Below are positions 8,305 to 17,396 of a stretch of 64,000 nt of DNA, in pieces (position 1 is the first letter of the stretch; each line of letters opens with the position of its first letter). This stretch comes from Sutcliffiella horikoshii DSM 8719 (GTDB lineage Bacteria; Bacillota; Bacilli; Bacillales; Bacillaceae_I). The notes below the pieces were generated by a model, which worked only from the letters and a program-made list of their open reading frames with translations, ran no database searches and was not told the origin of the DNA. The translations under genes were made by a program, and so were the position numbers. The stretch covers positions 1 through 64,000 of the forward strand of contig LQXN01000058.1 of assembly GCA_001648575.1 (NCBI GenBank), in the 5' to 3' direction.

Positions 8305-8706
8305 CTAGCGAATCCACTTCACGGCATAGATTGCCGTCCCTTCTTCCGAAGAAGAATCTATCTGAAACGAATCCATCAACCGTTTAACACCAGGAAGTCC
8401 CGCTCCGAGTCCTCCTGAAGTGGAAAAACCATCTTCCATGACCTGACGAATATCGGGAATCCCGGGACCATCATCCGTAGCGATCACTTTCAGTCCCCTT
8501 TTTCCATACTCGTCCAATTCTTCGATACAAATCTGGCCTGTACCTGCATATAAATAAATATTTCGAGCCAACTCAGAGATTGCCGTAGTTATCCTCGCTT
8601 GGTCTACTGTGCCGAAACCAAGATCTTTGGCGACATTCCTACCCATTTGCCGGGCAGCGACAATATCCCATTCGTTTCTAATGCTTACACAGGATTGGAC
8701 AGTCAT
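8305..8706 (-). CDS. rsbT: RsbT, switch kinase of the stressosome
   Basis: A 133-aa GHKL kinase (same length as B. subtilis RsbT) with SELARNIYLYAGTG, IATDDGPGIPD and GGLGAGLPGVKRLMD boxes. It phosphorylates RsbS and RsbR and then activates RsbU. Two adjacent ATGs occur; the second is better spaced from GGGGGAG and gives the expected length. The gene is packed directly against rsbS. Confidence 0.96.
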   Translation of the reverse strand: MTVQSCVSIRNEWDIVAARQMGRNVAKDLGFGTVDQARITTAISELARNIYLYAGTGQICIEELDEYGKRGLKVIATDDGPGIPDIRQVMEDGFSTSGGLGAGLPGVKRLMDSFQIDSSSEEGTAIYAVKWIR

Positions 8707-8709
8707 CAT

Positions 8710-9066
8710 TTACTCCCCCAGTTCCTGTTGTAATTTCTCTAGACCCTTTTCTAAATCTAGTGCTGTGAACACTTCATCCAACTGAATCCCAAGCTCGACC
8801 AAAGTAATGGCTACCGCTGGCTGGATACCCGTCAAAACAACTTGCGCTCCCATAAGTTTTGACATGCTTATTACGTCCCCAAGCACTTTAGCAATGAAAG
8901 AGTCAATCATATCCACAGATGTCAGGTCGATAACGACACCGTTCGCACCCGTTTCATGGATTCTATTTAGAAGATCCTCCTGAAATTGCAACGCAGTTTG
9001 ATCATCTAATTCCCATTGTATCGATATTAAAAGGCAATTATGCAATTTTAATATAGGTATTCTCAC
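8710..9066 (-). CDS. rsbS: RsbS, stressosome STAS scaffold
   Basis: A 118-aa single STAS-domain protein with [19 protein letters not shown], which holds the serine phosphorylated by RsbT. It forms the stressosome core with RsbR. The GTG start overlaps the rsbR stop by 4 bp. Confidence 0.95.
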   Translation of the reverse strand: MRIPILKLHNCLLISIQWELDDQTALQFQEDLLNRIHETGANGVVIDLTSVDMIDSFIAKVLGDVISMSKLMGAQVVLTGIQPAVAITLVELGIQLDEVFTALDLEKGLEKLQQELGE

Positions 9067-9890
9067 ATTTGATCCCCCACAGTCACAATTTGTCTGTTTG
9101 TTAACTCAAGTGCCGTCTCGATCCCTTTTTTCAAGGAATTCTTCGTAATAATTTGATCCAGGTTGATACCTAAATTGACGATGGTTTGAGCTATTTCAGG
9201 GCGTATCCCCACAAGCAGACACTTTGCACCGACAAGGCGGACCGCTTCTGCTGCCTGTATGATATGATGCGCCACCATTGTATCTACTACAGGCACACCA
9301 GTGATATCGATCAATACAACTTCCGCCCGGTGTTTGACGACACCTTGCAAAAGGTTTTCCATGATCTGTCTTGCACGTTCTGTGTCAATGGTGCCGACTA
9401 ACGGCATCACAGAGATTCTATCGAATACCGGGATCAGCGGTGCAGCCAATTCCTGCAGTGCGATCTTCTGCATGGAAACAGTGTGTTCCCAAGATCCAGT
9501 ATAAGTTTGCAAAATTTCATTCCCGACCGGGCGAAGCCACTGATCAAAATCATACATCAACGAGACTTTACGGCTGTCGCCCGCACCTTCTGTCATTCCT
9601 TCATATACGATTTTCCCAAAAAGGGTCAGACCTTCCGTAACATAAACAAGCGGCCATCCAAAACGAACAATTTTCTCGGCAAAGTCCGTTAACACAGTAG
9701 ACAAGTCATCTGAGTTCTGGCTGATATTATTTAACAACAGGTTGATATATTCACGACTGGTACTCAGGTACACCTTATCGGAGATAGCCTTGAATTCCTT
9801 TTGCTCGCCAATTTCGTCCATGCCTTCAATCCAGCGATTGAAAATTGTTTCACGGTTTTCCTCAATATAAATGATTATCTCCTGATTCAT
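9063..9890 (-). CDS. rsbRA: RsbR-type stressosome co-antagonist
   Basis: A 275-aa protein with an N-terminal non-heme globin-like sensory half (residues about 1-145) and a C-terminal STAS half ([19 protein letters not shown]). It is the first gene of the stressosome operon, consistent with RsbRA. The ATG follows AAAAGGAG; the ORF extends 24 codons further upstream without a ribosome site. Confidence 0.95.
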   Translation of the reverse strand: MNQEIIIYIEENRETIFNRWIEGMDEIGEQKEFKAISDKVYLSTSREYINLLLNNISQNSDDLSTVLTDFAEKIVRFGWPLVYVTEGLTLFGKIVYEGMTEGAGDSRKVSLMYDFDQWLRPVGNEILQTYTGSWEHTVSMQKIALQELAAPLIPVFDRISVMPLVGTIDTERARQIMENLLQGVVKHRAEVVLIDITGVPVVDTMVAHHIIQAAEAVRLVGAKCLLVGIRPEIAQTIVNLGINLDQIITKNSLKKGIETALELTNRQIVTVGDQM

Positions 9891-9960
9891 TATCCCGGCT
9901 CCTTTTCTGGTGATAAATATATTAATAAATTTTATAAATATTTCTAGTATCGCTAATACC

Positions 9961-9990
9961 ACTATAAATTTTAATCATTTTAAAAGTCAA
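9961..9990 (-). promoter_or_regulatory. likely sigma-A promoter of the rsbR operon
   Basis: TTGACT (9985-9990), an 18-nt spacer and TATAGT (9961-9966) on the minus strand, about 70 nt before the rsbR ATG. The rest of the 9991-10215 gap shows no gene. Confidence 0.6.
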
Positions 9991-10215
9991 ATATGTTTAA
10001 TCCCATTCCATCCATAATTGTGGTTTATTTGCCTAATTATGGTGGTATCTTCTAATATATATCCGGTGTACATAGAAAGATTTGTTTAATTGGTGTGTTG
10101 TGCGAAACACTTGGGTCCGACAAACCAGAAGATTTCCCCTAGGAGCTATCTCACAATTGATTCTTCGCCCAGTACAACATTTATCAGCCAAGATGCTTTT
10201 TTTACTCCTGCAAAA

Positions 10216-10252
10216 TAAAAAAGCTACTCACGCTCTTGTGAATAGCTTTTTA
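10216..10252 (-). terminator. terminator after ndoA
   Basis: Minus-strand stem AAAGCTATTCAC/GTGAGTAGCTTT followed by TTTTATTTTG ends the ndoAI-ndoA transcript and separates it from rsbR. Confidence 0.85.
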
Positions 10253-10274
10253 TCGATAAAACGGATTCAACATA

Positions 10275-10625
10275 TTAAAAGTCAATAAGTCCTAAACTTA
10301 TTTGAAGCGCCTCATCCACTTTGTCCATCATCTCTTCGTCAAGATGAGTTATTTTGTCCGTCAACCTTTGTTTATCAATTGTTCGAATTTGTTCGAGCAG
10401 GATAACAGAGTCACGTTCAAAACCATATCGCTTTGCATCGATTTCTACATGGGTTGGGAGTTTGGCTTTTTGGATTTGAGCAGTAATGGCAGCTACTATA
10501 ACGGTTGGGCTAAATCGATTTCCGATATCATTTTGGATGACAAGTACTGGTCGAACGCCTCCTTGCTCAGACCCAACAACCGGGGATAAATCAGCAAAAT
10601 AAACGTCACCGCGTTTGACAATCAA
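10275..10625 (-). CDS. ndoA: EndoA (NdoA/MazF-type) endoribonuclease toxin
   Basis: A 116-aa PemK/MazF toxin starting [20 protein letters not shown], with the family motifs [13 protein letters not shown] and [14 protein letters not shown]. The B. subtilis enzyme (116 aa) cleaves mRNA at UACAU-type sites and is inhibited by EndoAI. It lies 4 nt downstream of the antitoxin gene. Confidence 0.97.
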   Translation of the reverse strand: MIVKRGDVYFADLSPVVGSEQGGVRPVLVIQNDIGNRFSPTVIVAAITAQIQKAKLPTHVEIDAKRYGFERDSVILLEQIRTIDKQRLTDKITHLDEEMMDKVDEALQISLGLIDF

Positions 10626-10629
10626 ATGA

Positions 10630-10911
10630 CTAACCCCCGCTAACTAAGCGTTCAACCGTATGCTCCGCCTCATATTCAGCCAAGAAAGCTTCAGATGCAA
10701 TGTTTAAATTAATTTTAGACATTTCCATGTAGCCACGTCTCATGGACTCGCGAATTTGACGTTTTTTTCGCTCGCGAAGATACATCTTTGTTGCTTGAAA
10801 GATTAATTCGTTTCGATTGCCGTTTTCTTGTTTTACCAAACCATCTAATTCCGATACTAAGTTTTGAGGTAATCGAATCAAGATTTCAGTTGTTGCGCTG
10901 GATTCAGACAC
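10630..10911 (-). CDS. ndoAI: EndoAI antitoxin (MazE-type, ribbon-helix-helix)
   Basis: A 93-aa antitoxin, the B. subtilis length, with an N-terminal ribbon-helix-helix ([19 protein letters not shown]) and the toxin-binding tail [14 protein letters not shown]. The start is a GTG 6 nt after GGAGGTG; a TTG 5 codons earlier would overlap that ribosome site. It binds EndoA and probably represses the operon. The pair sits downstream of alr as in B. subtilis. Confidence 0.95.
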   Translation of the reverse strand: MSESSATTEILIRLPQNLVSELDGLVKQENGNRNELIFQATKMYLRERKKRQIRESMRRGYMEMSKINLNIASEAFLAEYEAEHTVERLVSGG

Positions 10912-11056
10912 AGCATACACCTCCAAGAACTACAGACACTTAATACTATTCCATATTCCATAATACCATCAATACCGATAAATGCAAAGTCTATTTAGCG
11001 AATTCTTCACTATTATCACTATAAAAACCCTTTTTTATGCAGAAAATTACCATTTA

Positions 11057-12232
11057 CTATTCTACGGGTTTGTCCTGCAGATAATTTCTCACTTCTATTA
11101 TATTTTTATTCCGCCAAAACATGCGCGGCACCCTGTAACTGATCATGCAAGGCACTTCATAATTGATTGTTTCAAGCTTGGCAGCGACATCATTTGAGCT
11201 TATCTGTTTATCCCCTTGTTTTCCGATAAGTGTCACCTTGGTTCCGATCGGCAATTCATACGGCAGCTTGACCATGAATTGATCCATGCAGATCCTGCCA
11301 ATAATTGGCGCGGGTTTTCCATCCACTAAAACGTCCATCCCTTGCAGTTTCCGGATCCAGCCGTCCGCATATCCGACAGGAACCGTCCCGACCCATTCTT
11401 CTTCCTTAGTTGTGTAGGTCGCCCCATAACTCACGCTTTCTCCAATGGAAAGCTTTTTCACATGCACAAGCTTTGTGTGTAGGGAAAACGCCTCTTTAAG
11501 CGGAAACGGCAAGGTCGGTTCCATTTCTGGAGAAGGCGTCAATCCGTACATGGCAATGCCGACCCGGACAGCGTTAAAGATGCGTGTCGGAAACCTTAGC
11601 GTAGTGGCACTGTTCCCACAGTGGACCAATGGAATATTGTAATGTTTAGTGATTTCGTCCAGCATGACATCGAACCTTTTAAACTGTTGCTCTACATATT
11701 GGGATTGCAACTCATCAGCTGTCGCAAAATGAGTGTAGACCCCCTCCATTTGAAGATGTGGCGCTTTTTCGGTCAGTTTCATGATGTGAGCCACTTCCTC
11801 TTTTGTCCGCACACCAATACGCCCCATCCCTGTATCCAGTTTCAGATGGAGGTTGACCGTTTCTAATTGAGCGTCATCATAGGCGCTGACCGCTTCTTCC
11901 ACCCATTCCTTTTGAAAGACAGTCAAAGTGATTTTCTCTTTGGCCGCGAGCGGCAGATCAGATACCCTTGAAGCCCCCAGAACAAGTATCGGGGCGGTGA
12001 TGCCTTGTTTCCTTAGCGACATCGCCTCATCCAGGAAGGAAACCGCAAGATATTTCGCACCAGCTTCCAGGGCAACTTTCGCAACCTGCGCATCCCCATG
12101 GCCATACGCATTCGCCTTCACGACCGTTATGACAACAACACCCTCTGTCACATGCCTCTGCAAAGCCCTCACATTCTCATATATACAATCCAAGTCCACT
12201 TCAACCCAAGTATCCCGATGAAAACTAGACAT
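11057..12232 (-). CDS. alr: alanine racemase
   Basis: A 391-aa fold-type III PLP enzyme making D-alanine for the cell wall. The PLP lysine lies in VVKANAYGHGD (K39) and the catalytic tyrosine region in SVSYGATYTTKEEE, with IGRICMDQFMVKL near the C-terminus. The start MSSFHRDTW aligns with the B. subtilis start, although GGAGG directly abuts this ATG; a GTG four codons upstream has AAAGGAA and is possible. Two hairpins and a terminator-embedded repeat lie between it and ydcC. Confidence 0.96.
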   Translation of the reverse strand: MSSFHRDTWVEVDLDCIYENVRALQRHVTEGVVVITVVKANAYGHGDAQVAKVALEAGAKYLAVSFLDEAMSLRKQGITAPILVLGASRVSDLPLAAKEKITLTVFQKEWVEEAVSAYDDAQLETVNLHLKLDTGMGRIGVRTKEEVAHIMKLTEKAPHLQMEGVYTHFATADELQSQYVEQQFKRFDVMLDEITKHYNIPLVHCGNSATTLRFPTRIFNAVRVGIAMYGLTPSPEMEPTLPFPLKEAFSLHTKLVHVKKLSIGESVSYGATYTTKEEEWVGTVPVGYADGWIRKLQGMDVLVDGKPAPIIGRICMDQFMVKLPYELPIGTKVTLIGKQGDKQISSNDVAAKLETINYEVPCMISYRVPRMFWRNKNIIEVRNYLQDKPVE

Positions 12233-12315
12233 CCTCCAAAGCACTTCCTTTTAACCATAACTAAAAATAATATGTACTATCATACCCAAAAAACCCACGA
12301 AAGTCATGCCTCAGC

Positions 12316-12378
12316 AATGCCCTTCGACATGGAGGGCGAAATTCCTTTGGGGGTCTGACCCCCAAAGGAGGTTTTTTT
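12316..12378. other. pair of strong hairpins upstream of alr
   Basis: Two palindromes are adjacent: GCCCT/AGGGC at about 12320-12339 and CCTTTGGGG/CCCCAAAGG at 12345-12368. The second is followed by a T-run on the plus strand, so it looks like a terminator, but no plus-strand gene lies upstream. On the minus strand both would be in the 5' region of the alr transcript. Confidence 0.5.
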
Positions 12379-12403
12379 AACTAATTTAAACAAAAACAAA
12401 AAT

Positions 12404-12430
12404 ACAGGCCCGTCTCAACGGGCCCGCTAG
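12404..12430 (-). terminator. ydcC terminator, distal copy (keeps the U-tract)
   Basis: On the minus strand CGGGCCCGTTGAGACGGGCC forms the stem-loop and is followed by TGTATTTTTGTTTTTG. The same 27-28 nt recur exactly at 12635-12661/2, on the other side of the repeat element. Confidence 0.75.
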
Positions 12431-12634
12431 TGTGTAGACAAAGCTTAGAATAATTAAATTCCCTAGTTGATCGCAGTGGAAGGAGCGTAGACTCCTGCGG
12501 GAGGAAGGGACAGGTAAGACCCCGCAACGGAGTGAGGAGGCTTACGGACCGCCCGCTGGAAAGCGAAGCTCCTGGAACGGAGATCAACTGTTCCAACAAA
12601 TAACCTAACTAATTTATAGTTTATCAACAGTCTG
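12431..12634. mobile_element. MITE-like element, copy 1, inside a duplicated terminator
   Basis: About 204 bp lie between two identical 27-28-bp direct repeats, each of which is a terminator stem. The ends are imperfect inverted repeats (GTGTAGACAAAG ... TTTATCAACAGTC). The core at 12466-12588 is a long GC-rich palindromic repeat running from GTTGATCGCAGTGGAAGG to GGAACGGAGATCAAC. There is no ORF of note. A second copy with matching ends and core lies at 48152-48368. I infer a non-autonomous mobile element. Confidence 0.7.
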
Positions 12635-12661
12635 ACAGGCCCGTCTCAACGGGCCCGCTAG
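12635..12661 (-). terminator. ydcC terminator stem, proximal copy (U-tract lost)
   Basis: An exact copy of 12404-12430. On the minus strand the stem is followed by CAGACTGTTG (element end) and no T-run, so it should terminate poorly. Confidence 0.65.
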
Positions 12662-12718
12662 TTTGGTGTTTTATTGGTTGTTCAGTTATATATTAACAAT
12701 TTACCAGATGTGGAATTT

Positions 12719-13741
12719 CTATTTGATTGCTGCGCCTTGGACGGAGCGCGCTACCATGAGCAGCTCTTCTTGTGTCAGGTCTTTGGATGCCAGGGTGAAG
12801 TCGACTCCTTGGTAGGTCCATGTCAGGCTGTTTTCTGTCATGGCTCCGACTGTGAAGCCAAGGTCAGCTGGTTGCCCGTTGATGAATGTGGAAGTCGGGA
12901 TATCGGCATTTCGTGCTTTTTCCTGAATCAATGTGAAGGTCTTATCTCCTTCATAGGTCATGACGACACGTTTTCCATTGGCTGTTTCCACCACCGTCTC
13001 TTCTTTGAGCTCAGAGCCCGCCGGGGTATCAAGCGGTGTCATGGCAGAAAACTCATCCGTTTCTTCCGTGACAGGTCCGGAGGCAGGCATTTCCAGGCTT
13101 GCACGGGCACCGGTCATGTTCTTTTTCACATCAAATGCATCTGCATCGAAGCTTGCATCAAATTTGAAATCAGAGAACTCCACTAATACCAATGGCTTTT
13201 TATCCGGATCCATGACTTTTACAGAAACTGGCGACAAATCTTTCTTGTTAAGCGTAATTTCCTGTGTTGGCAGCAGCTTATTATTTTGGTAGTTTGTTTT
13301 TGTTTCGAACACATAGTGTTCTTCCGTTGCAGTGAAAGTCGCATCAGGATCGTTTTTGATGTCGTTGACAAGTGATTCGAACAAGTAGGCTTGGCTGCTG
13401 TTTTGCGGCCATTCGCTGTGGAAGCGGAAGCTCTTGTTCAACGCCGGCGTCAAGACGAAAACCCCTTCATCATTGCGGATGATGATTTGACTTTGGTCTT
13501 TTTCAGCATTTTTCAGGTTGACTCTGTAATAATTCGGTTTGTTGTGACCGATTTGCACTTCATATACTTGCGGCTCTGCGCCAGTTTGAAGTGTCATTTT
13601 TGCATTGGACTCATAGCTTTTCATCTCTTCCACTTTCGCACCAAGAGAAGCTGTTACATCCTCTTTCGACTTCGTACCGCACCCTGCGAGAACAAGGATA
13701 CTCACAAGGCCAACCACTAACAATAGCCATGCTTTTCTCAA
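12719..13741 (-). CDS. ydcC: YdcC-type lipoprotein (LolA-like fold), sporulation associated
   Basis: A 340-aa lipoprotein: signal peptide MRKAWLLLVVGLVSILVLAGC with lipobox LAGC, then a LolA/LolB-like domain and a C-terminal DUF4367-like part (SLTWTYQGVDFTL). The preferred start is a TTG 8 nt after AAAGGGG; ATG and TTG codons upstream are closer to or before that site. In B. subtilis ydcC lies between acpS and alr and is a sporulation gene. I see no catalytic motif, so the ligand is unknown. Confidence 0.85.
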   Translation of the reverse strand: MRKAWLLLVVGLVSILVLAGCGTKSKEDVTASLGAKVEEMKSYESNAKMTLQTGAEPQVYEVQIGHNKPNYYRVNLKNAEKDQSQIIIRNDEGVFVLTPALNKSFRFHSEWPQNSSQAYLFESLVNDIKNDPDATFTATEEHYVFETKTNYQNNKLLPTQEITLNKKDLSPVSVKVMDPDKKPLVLVEFSDFKFDASFDADAFDVKKNMTGARASLEMPASGPVTEETDEFSAMTPLDTPAGSELKEETVVETANGKRVVMTYEGDKTFTLIQEKARNADIPTSTFINGQPADLGFTVGAMTENSLTWTYQGVDFTLASKDLTQEELLMVARSVQGAAIK

Positions 13742-13912
13742 ATTATTCATCCCCTTTGCTTTCAATACATGATTATCTTAGAGAAAAGTGAGAGTGCAGA
13801 GATTACAGGCCAGCCGCTTCTATACGTATTGCAGGTTGGCTGCACCTCTTACTTGTACACCTTGTCTCCTTTCTGAACTATGTATATGAGCAAGTTTTGG
13901 GGAATATGCAGA

Positions 13913-14278
13913 CTAGCTTGACAAGCTTTCGATAATTACTTGCGCGATCGCATATTGTTCACTGTGGGATATGGACAGATGGACCCTGCCATCTTCGAGC
14001 GAAGGTGCAGCAAAATAAGGCTTCCCTAGTTCGGTGGATGCAATCGTCATATCTTGAAAGCTGAGCCCTTTGCCGATGCCGGTTCCTTTTGCTTTTGAAA
14101 AAGCTTCTTTTGCGGCAAAACGGCCTGCAAGGAACTCCACTTTTCTTTTTTGTCCGAGGGAATGGAATTTTTCCTTTTCAACAGGGGTGAGGATTCGATC
14201 TATAAAATTCGGCTGGCGATCCATCAACTTCTGGATTCGCGCAAGCTCGACGATATCTATCCCGGTTCCAATAATCAT
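13913..14278 (-). CDS. acpS: holo-[acyl-carrier-protein] synthase
   Basis: A 121-aa phosphopantetheinyl transferase, the B. subtilis length. It shows the magnesium-site [10 protein letters not shown] near the N-terminus, [16 protein letters not shown] and [16 protein letters not shown]. It transfers 4'-phosphopantetheine from CoA to ACP. I place the start at [10 protein letters not shown]; an ATG 7 codons upstream is possible. Confidence 0.95.
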   Translation of the reverse strand: MIIGTGIDIVELARIQKLMDRQPNFIDRILTPVEKEKFHSLGQKRKVEFLAGRFAAKEAFSKAKGTGIGKGLSFQDMTIASTELGKPYFAAPSLEDGRVHLSISHSEQYAIAQVIIESLSS

Positions 14279-14439
14279 ACTTTTACCAACCTTTCTCATA
14301 TAATAGTAATGTATGCTTCAATTCACCTAATAAGACAATCAGGGTGGTTACATGGTACTCTTACATATAGACTATTCGCATCAGGCTTTTTACTAATTCG
14401 GAAACGTAACAGCCTATATATATAGAAGGGGTGAAGTCA

Positions 14440-15153
14440 ATGTTTGTCCGAACGGAAAATTTCCGTACGTTTAGAAGATTATATCCTATTATCACCATAA
14501 TTGTAGCCATCCATCTTGTTTTATGGCTGCTTGTACAGTTTTCACCAACGATACTCAACCTGACAGTAGGTTTCAATCTACTTGTATGGCAAGGGGAGTA
14601 TTGGCGGCTTGTCACACCCATCTTCCTCCATGCAAGCCTGACACATCTTTTGTTCAACTCACTGTCCTTGGTGCTGTTCGGCCCAGGGGTCGAGCGTATG
14701 TTAGGAAAGTGGAAGTTCATCATGTTCTACCTGCTTGGAGGCATTATCGCCAATGTGGCGACTTTGCTTTTAAAACCTGAAATCTATTCGCATCTCGGGG
14801 CTTCTGGTGCTATATTTGCGATTTTCGGCCTGTATTTTTATATGGTGTTCCTGCGCCCAGACCTTTTGGATCGGTCGAATTCACAGGTTATCTTAACCAT
14901 TTTGGTGATAGGGCTTGTGATGACATTTCTGAACCAGAACATAAACGTGGTTGCCCACCTGTTTGGATTTTTTGCCGGAACGGTATTGGCTCCTTTCTTT
15001 TTAGGAAAAGGACCGAACTCGTCCCCAAGATCTTTCCGCACCATCTTCCCTAAAGCAGACAGGCCAAGGGGTCCAAAGAATCAAAAGCAGACCATTATAT
15101 GGATTGTATTGATCGGTTTGGTGCTTGTCGGGGTCCTGGCAAGGTATTTGTAA
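14440..15153 (+). CDS. ydcA: rhomboid-family intramembrane serine protease
   Basis: A 237-aa integral membrane protein with about six hydrophobic segments. The rhomboid signatures are WRLVTPIFLHASLTHLLFNS, the catalytic serine in LGASGAIFAIFG and the catalytic histidine in NVVAHLFGFFAG. The ATG follows AAGGGGTG; a GTG three codons earlier would overlap it. It is divergent from acpS, as ydcA is in B. subtilis. The substrate is unknown. Confidence 0.9.
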   Translation: MFVRTENFRTFRRLYPIITIIVAIHLVLWLLVQFSPTILNLTVGFNLLVWQGEYWRLVTPIFLHASLTHLLFNSLSLVLFGPGVERMLGKWKFIMFYLLGGIIANVATLLLKPEIYSHLGASGAIFAIFGLYFYMVFLRPDLLDRSNSQVILTILVIGLVMTFLNQNINVVAHLFGFFAGTVLAPFFLGKGPNSSPRSFRTIFPKADRPRGPKNQKQTIIWIVLIGLVLVGVLARYL

Positions 15154-15320
15154 TATTAAAAGGCTGTTTTCGCAAACTTTGTTGCTTTTCGTATTTCCAA
15201 TCAGCCCGTCTATCGTGCTCATTTCCCTGTTATGCAATGAATACCGCTTGCAAATTCAAGACTATGTAAGCAATGAAAAGTCCAATTGCCGACTTTGAGA
15301 AAAGAGCCTATTAAAAACAA

Positions 15321-15361
15321 AAGCAAGGGAGTCGGTTATACGACGTTCCCTTGCTTTTTTT
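15321..15361. terminator. bidirectional terminator between ydcA and ydbT
   Basis: AAGCAAGGGA and TCCCTTGCTT form the stem, with T-runs on both strands (AAAACAAAAGC before, GCTTTTTTTC after). The ydbT stop codon lies within the hairpin. The 180 bp between ydcA and this hairpin hold no gene. Confidence 0.8.
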
Positions 15362-16841
15362 CATAAGAATACCACTCATAGATCCGGTGGCCATCTTCAT
15401 TTTCAACGTCCACCACTTGGAAGTTCTTTCCCCCAAGTCCGGTTTTGATCGAAGCCTTCACAGTATAAAGCTTTCTTTTCCCTTGAAAAAATGACTCTCT
15501 CAATTCGAAAGATTGGATCCGCTTTTTCCTCACCAGGACGATGGTTTTGCTGAGATGACGGAAGGAAAGCTGCAATTGTTCCCCATCTCCACTCCCGCTC
15601 GGGCCAACAGACCAGCCGGCCGTCTTGAATTGGCTGTATCCAAGAAGCAACGCTACCCCTACTGACAGGAAAGCAAAATATCCATACGGTTGAAAGAAGT
15701 AGGCAAATGGTGCAGAAAGCAGGATCGCAGGCACACCAAGCCTGATCATATAACGAATGAAGGAACGCTTCGGCAAAGGATTTATGGTTTGTGACAGTTT
15801 GTAGGATGGTACAAACTCTTTTAAAAGGGCCTCGACTTCCGCCATTTTCACCAATGGGAAAAGGATTGTCGAAAAGTCCGCTTCCTTTCCACCGGAGCTT
15901 CCGGCACTTTCCACATAAACCGTCGCATATCCGAATGGCTGCCTCAAAAGATTCTGCGTAATCCTGATTGCCTGGATCCTCCCAAGGGAAATGGTCAATT
16001 GCCTTTTTTCGATGATTCCCCTTGAGATCTGCAACTCATCCTTATTTTTCACAACGGTAAAATTTCCATATTTGAACATGGTCATCAGGATGGATATGAG
16101 CCAAGAGAGGAACAGTACCAGAAATACAATCGAAGCAATCAGGAACACACTCGTTTGCAGGACCATTCCGAAGCGATCAATGATATCTTCATATGGCACG
16201 ATTTGGTCAAACTGAGACACAAAGGCGATGACTGCTGAGAGGACGACCCCGATCCCTCCGGAGGTTGTCCCGACAATGAACAATGACTTCCAGGAAACCG
16301 TAAAAGTCGGCTTTGGCAGTTCTTCAACCGGCTCAAGATCAGGGATTTCCGTTTCATTCAGGTCATCTGCCTCGTCCCGGACCTCAGCCTGATGCTTTTT
16401 ATACAGCAGAGCCTCCCTTAAACGATGGGCTTCTTCCTTAGTGACAGCGGTCAGGCTCGCCTCGGCCTCGGTACCGCCACCTGCCGTCTCGACCTGGACT
16501 TTCACCAAGCCGAATATCCGTTGAATGATGCCTTCTGATGTATCCAATGTCTGGATTCTCTCTTGGGGGATGAAACGTCTTTTTCTCACAAAAACGCCGT
16601 ATTCCATCCGCAGTTCGCCATCCTCGATCCAATAATAAAAGCGATACCAGGATATGATGCCGACCACGATCAAACCTGCAAACCACAGGATCATGACACC
16701 AATATAGATGATCCCGAACCACCCATCGCCCCTGCTTCCGAAGAAAACGAACAGGATGATCGGAAACAGCAGTTCACGCAGTTGCTTGAAAAATCCTACG
16801 GCGATAGAGGCAGGATGCATCCTTCTTTTCTCAAACATCAT
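15336..16841 (-). CDS. ydbT: membrane protein with bacterial PH domains (YdbT-like)
   Basis: A 501-aa protein with paired hydrophobic segments near residues 18-65, 185-260 and 365-400. Each is followed by a bacterial PH-type (bPH2, formerly DUF304) domain with motifs such as RRFIPQERIQTLD, QLTISLGRIQAIR and VLVRKKRIQSFE. It overlaps ydbS by 11 bp, so the two are translationally coupled and probably act together at the membrane. Molecular function is unknown to me. Confidence 0.88.
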   Translation of the reverse strand: MMFEKRRMHPASIAVGFFKQLRELLFPIILFVFFGSRGDGWFGIIYIGVMILWFAGLIVVGIISWYRFYYWIEDGELRMEYGVFVRKRRFIPQERIQTLDTSEGIIQRIFGLVKVQVETAGGGTEAEASLTAVTKEEAHRLREALLYKKHQAEVRDEADDLNETEIPDLEPVEELPKPTFTVSWKSLFIVGTTSGGIGVVLSAVIAFVSQFDQIVPYEDIIDRFGMVLQTSVFLIASIVFLVLFLSWLISILMTMFKYGNFTVVKNKDELQISRGIIEKRQLTISLGRIQAIRITQNLLRQPFGYATVYVESAGSSGGKEADFSTILFPLVKMAEVEALLKEFVPSYKLSQTINPLPKRSFIRYMIRLGVPAILLSAPFAYFFQPYGYFAFLSVGVALLLGYSQFKTAGWSVGPSGSGDGEQLQLSFRHLSKTIVLVRKKRIQSFELRESFFQGKRKLYTVKASIKTGLGGKNFQVVDVENEDGHRIYEWYSYEKKQGNVV

Positions 16842-17310
16842 CTTCTGTCACCCTTGCAAGTCTTGATATGTAGTCACGAAGCTGATCTGCCTGTTCTTCG
16901 TCAAGTGCAGGAATCTCATGAATGGTCGCCGCCGTCGAAATCAAGACAGTGGAAAGGTGGTACTTTTTCAAAATCGGCCCTTGTCTCGTATCCACATGTT
17001 GGACGCGAACCATCGGAACCAATGTCCTTCTCTTTATAAAAATGCCATGCTGAAGGTCGATTTCATGCTCATGCACCTCATATCGCCATCGTTTCCAATG
17101 CATGGACGGGAAGATAAATACGGTAAAAATAAAAATAATGACAAATAGTCCCCCCGCTATCACCAATGTCCACCAAGGCAGTTCAAAGGTGCGCTGGATA
17201 AACCAAAATCCCCCTGCCAGCAATAAGTAGAAGATGGCATTAAGCGCGGCGGATATCCTCCATACCGACAGTGCTTTTCTATCTATCATCTGTTTAGGCT
17301 CCGGCCTCAT
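16831..17310 (-). CDS. ydbS: small bPH2-domain membrane protein (YdbS-like)
   Basis: A 159-aa protein with two membrane segments (residues about 20-65) and one bPH2 domain (RRTLVPMVRVQHVDTRQGPI). It has a strong GGAGGGAA ribosome site and precedes ydbT in an operon. Its role is unknown; the pair is conserved next to the acpS/alr region in Bacillus. Confidence 0.88.
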   Translation of the reverse strand: MRPEPKQMIDRKALSVWRISAALNAIFYLLLAGGFWFIQRTFELPWWTLVIAGGLFVIIFIFTVFIFPSMHWKRWRYEVHEHEIDLQHGIFIKRRTLVPMVRVQHVDTRQGPILKKYHLSTVLISTAATIHEIPALDEEQADQLRDYISRLARVTEDDV

Positions 17311-17396
17311 GTCATTCCCTCCATAATAACTTGATAGCAGCTTATTCTCGTTGCCGCAGTTCCTAGTATACTACTTAACGGTATCATTGGAAAATT

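Noticed and set aside
12345-12378. Terminator of a plus-strand transcript
   Set aside because: The stem and T-run face the plus strand, but no plus-strand gene or promoter lies upstream, so it is reported only as a hairpin.
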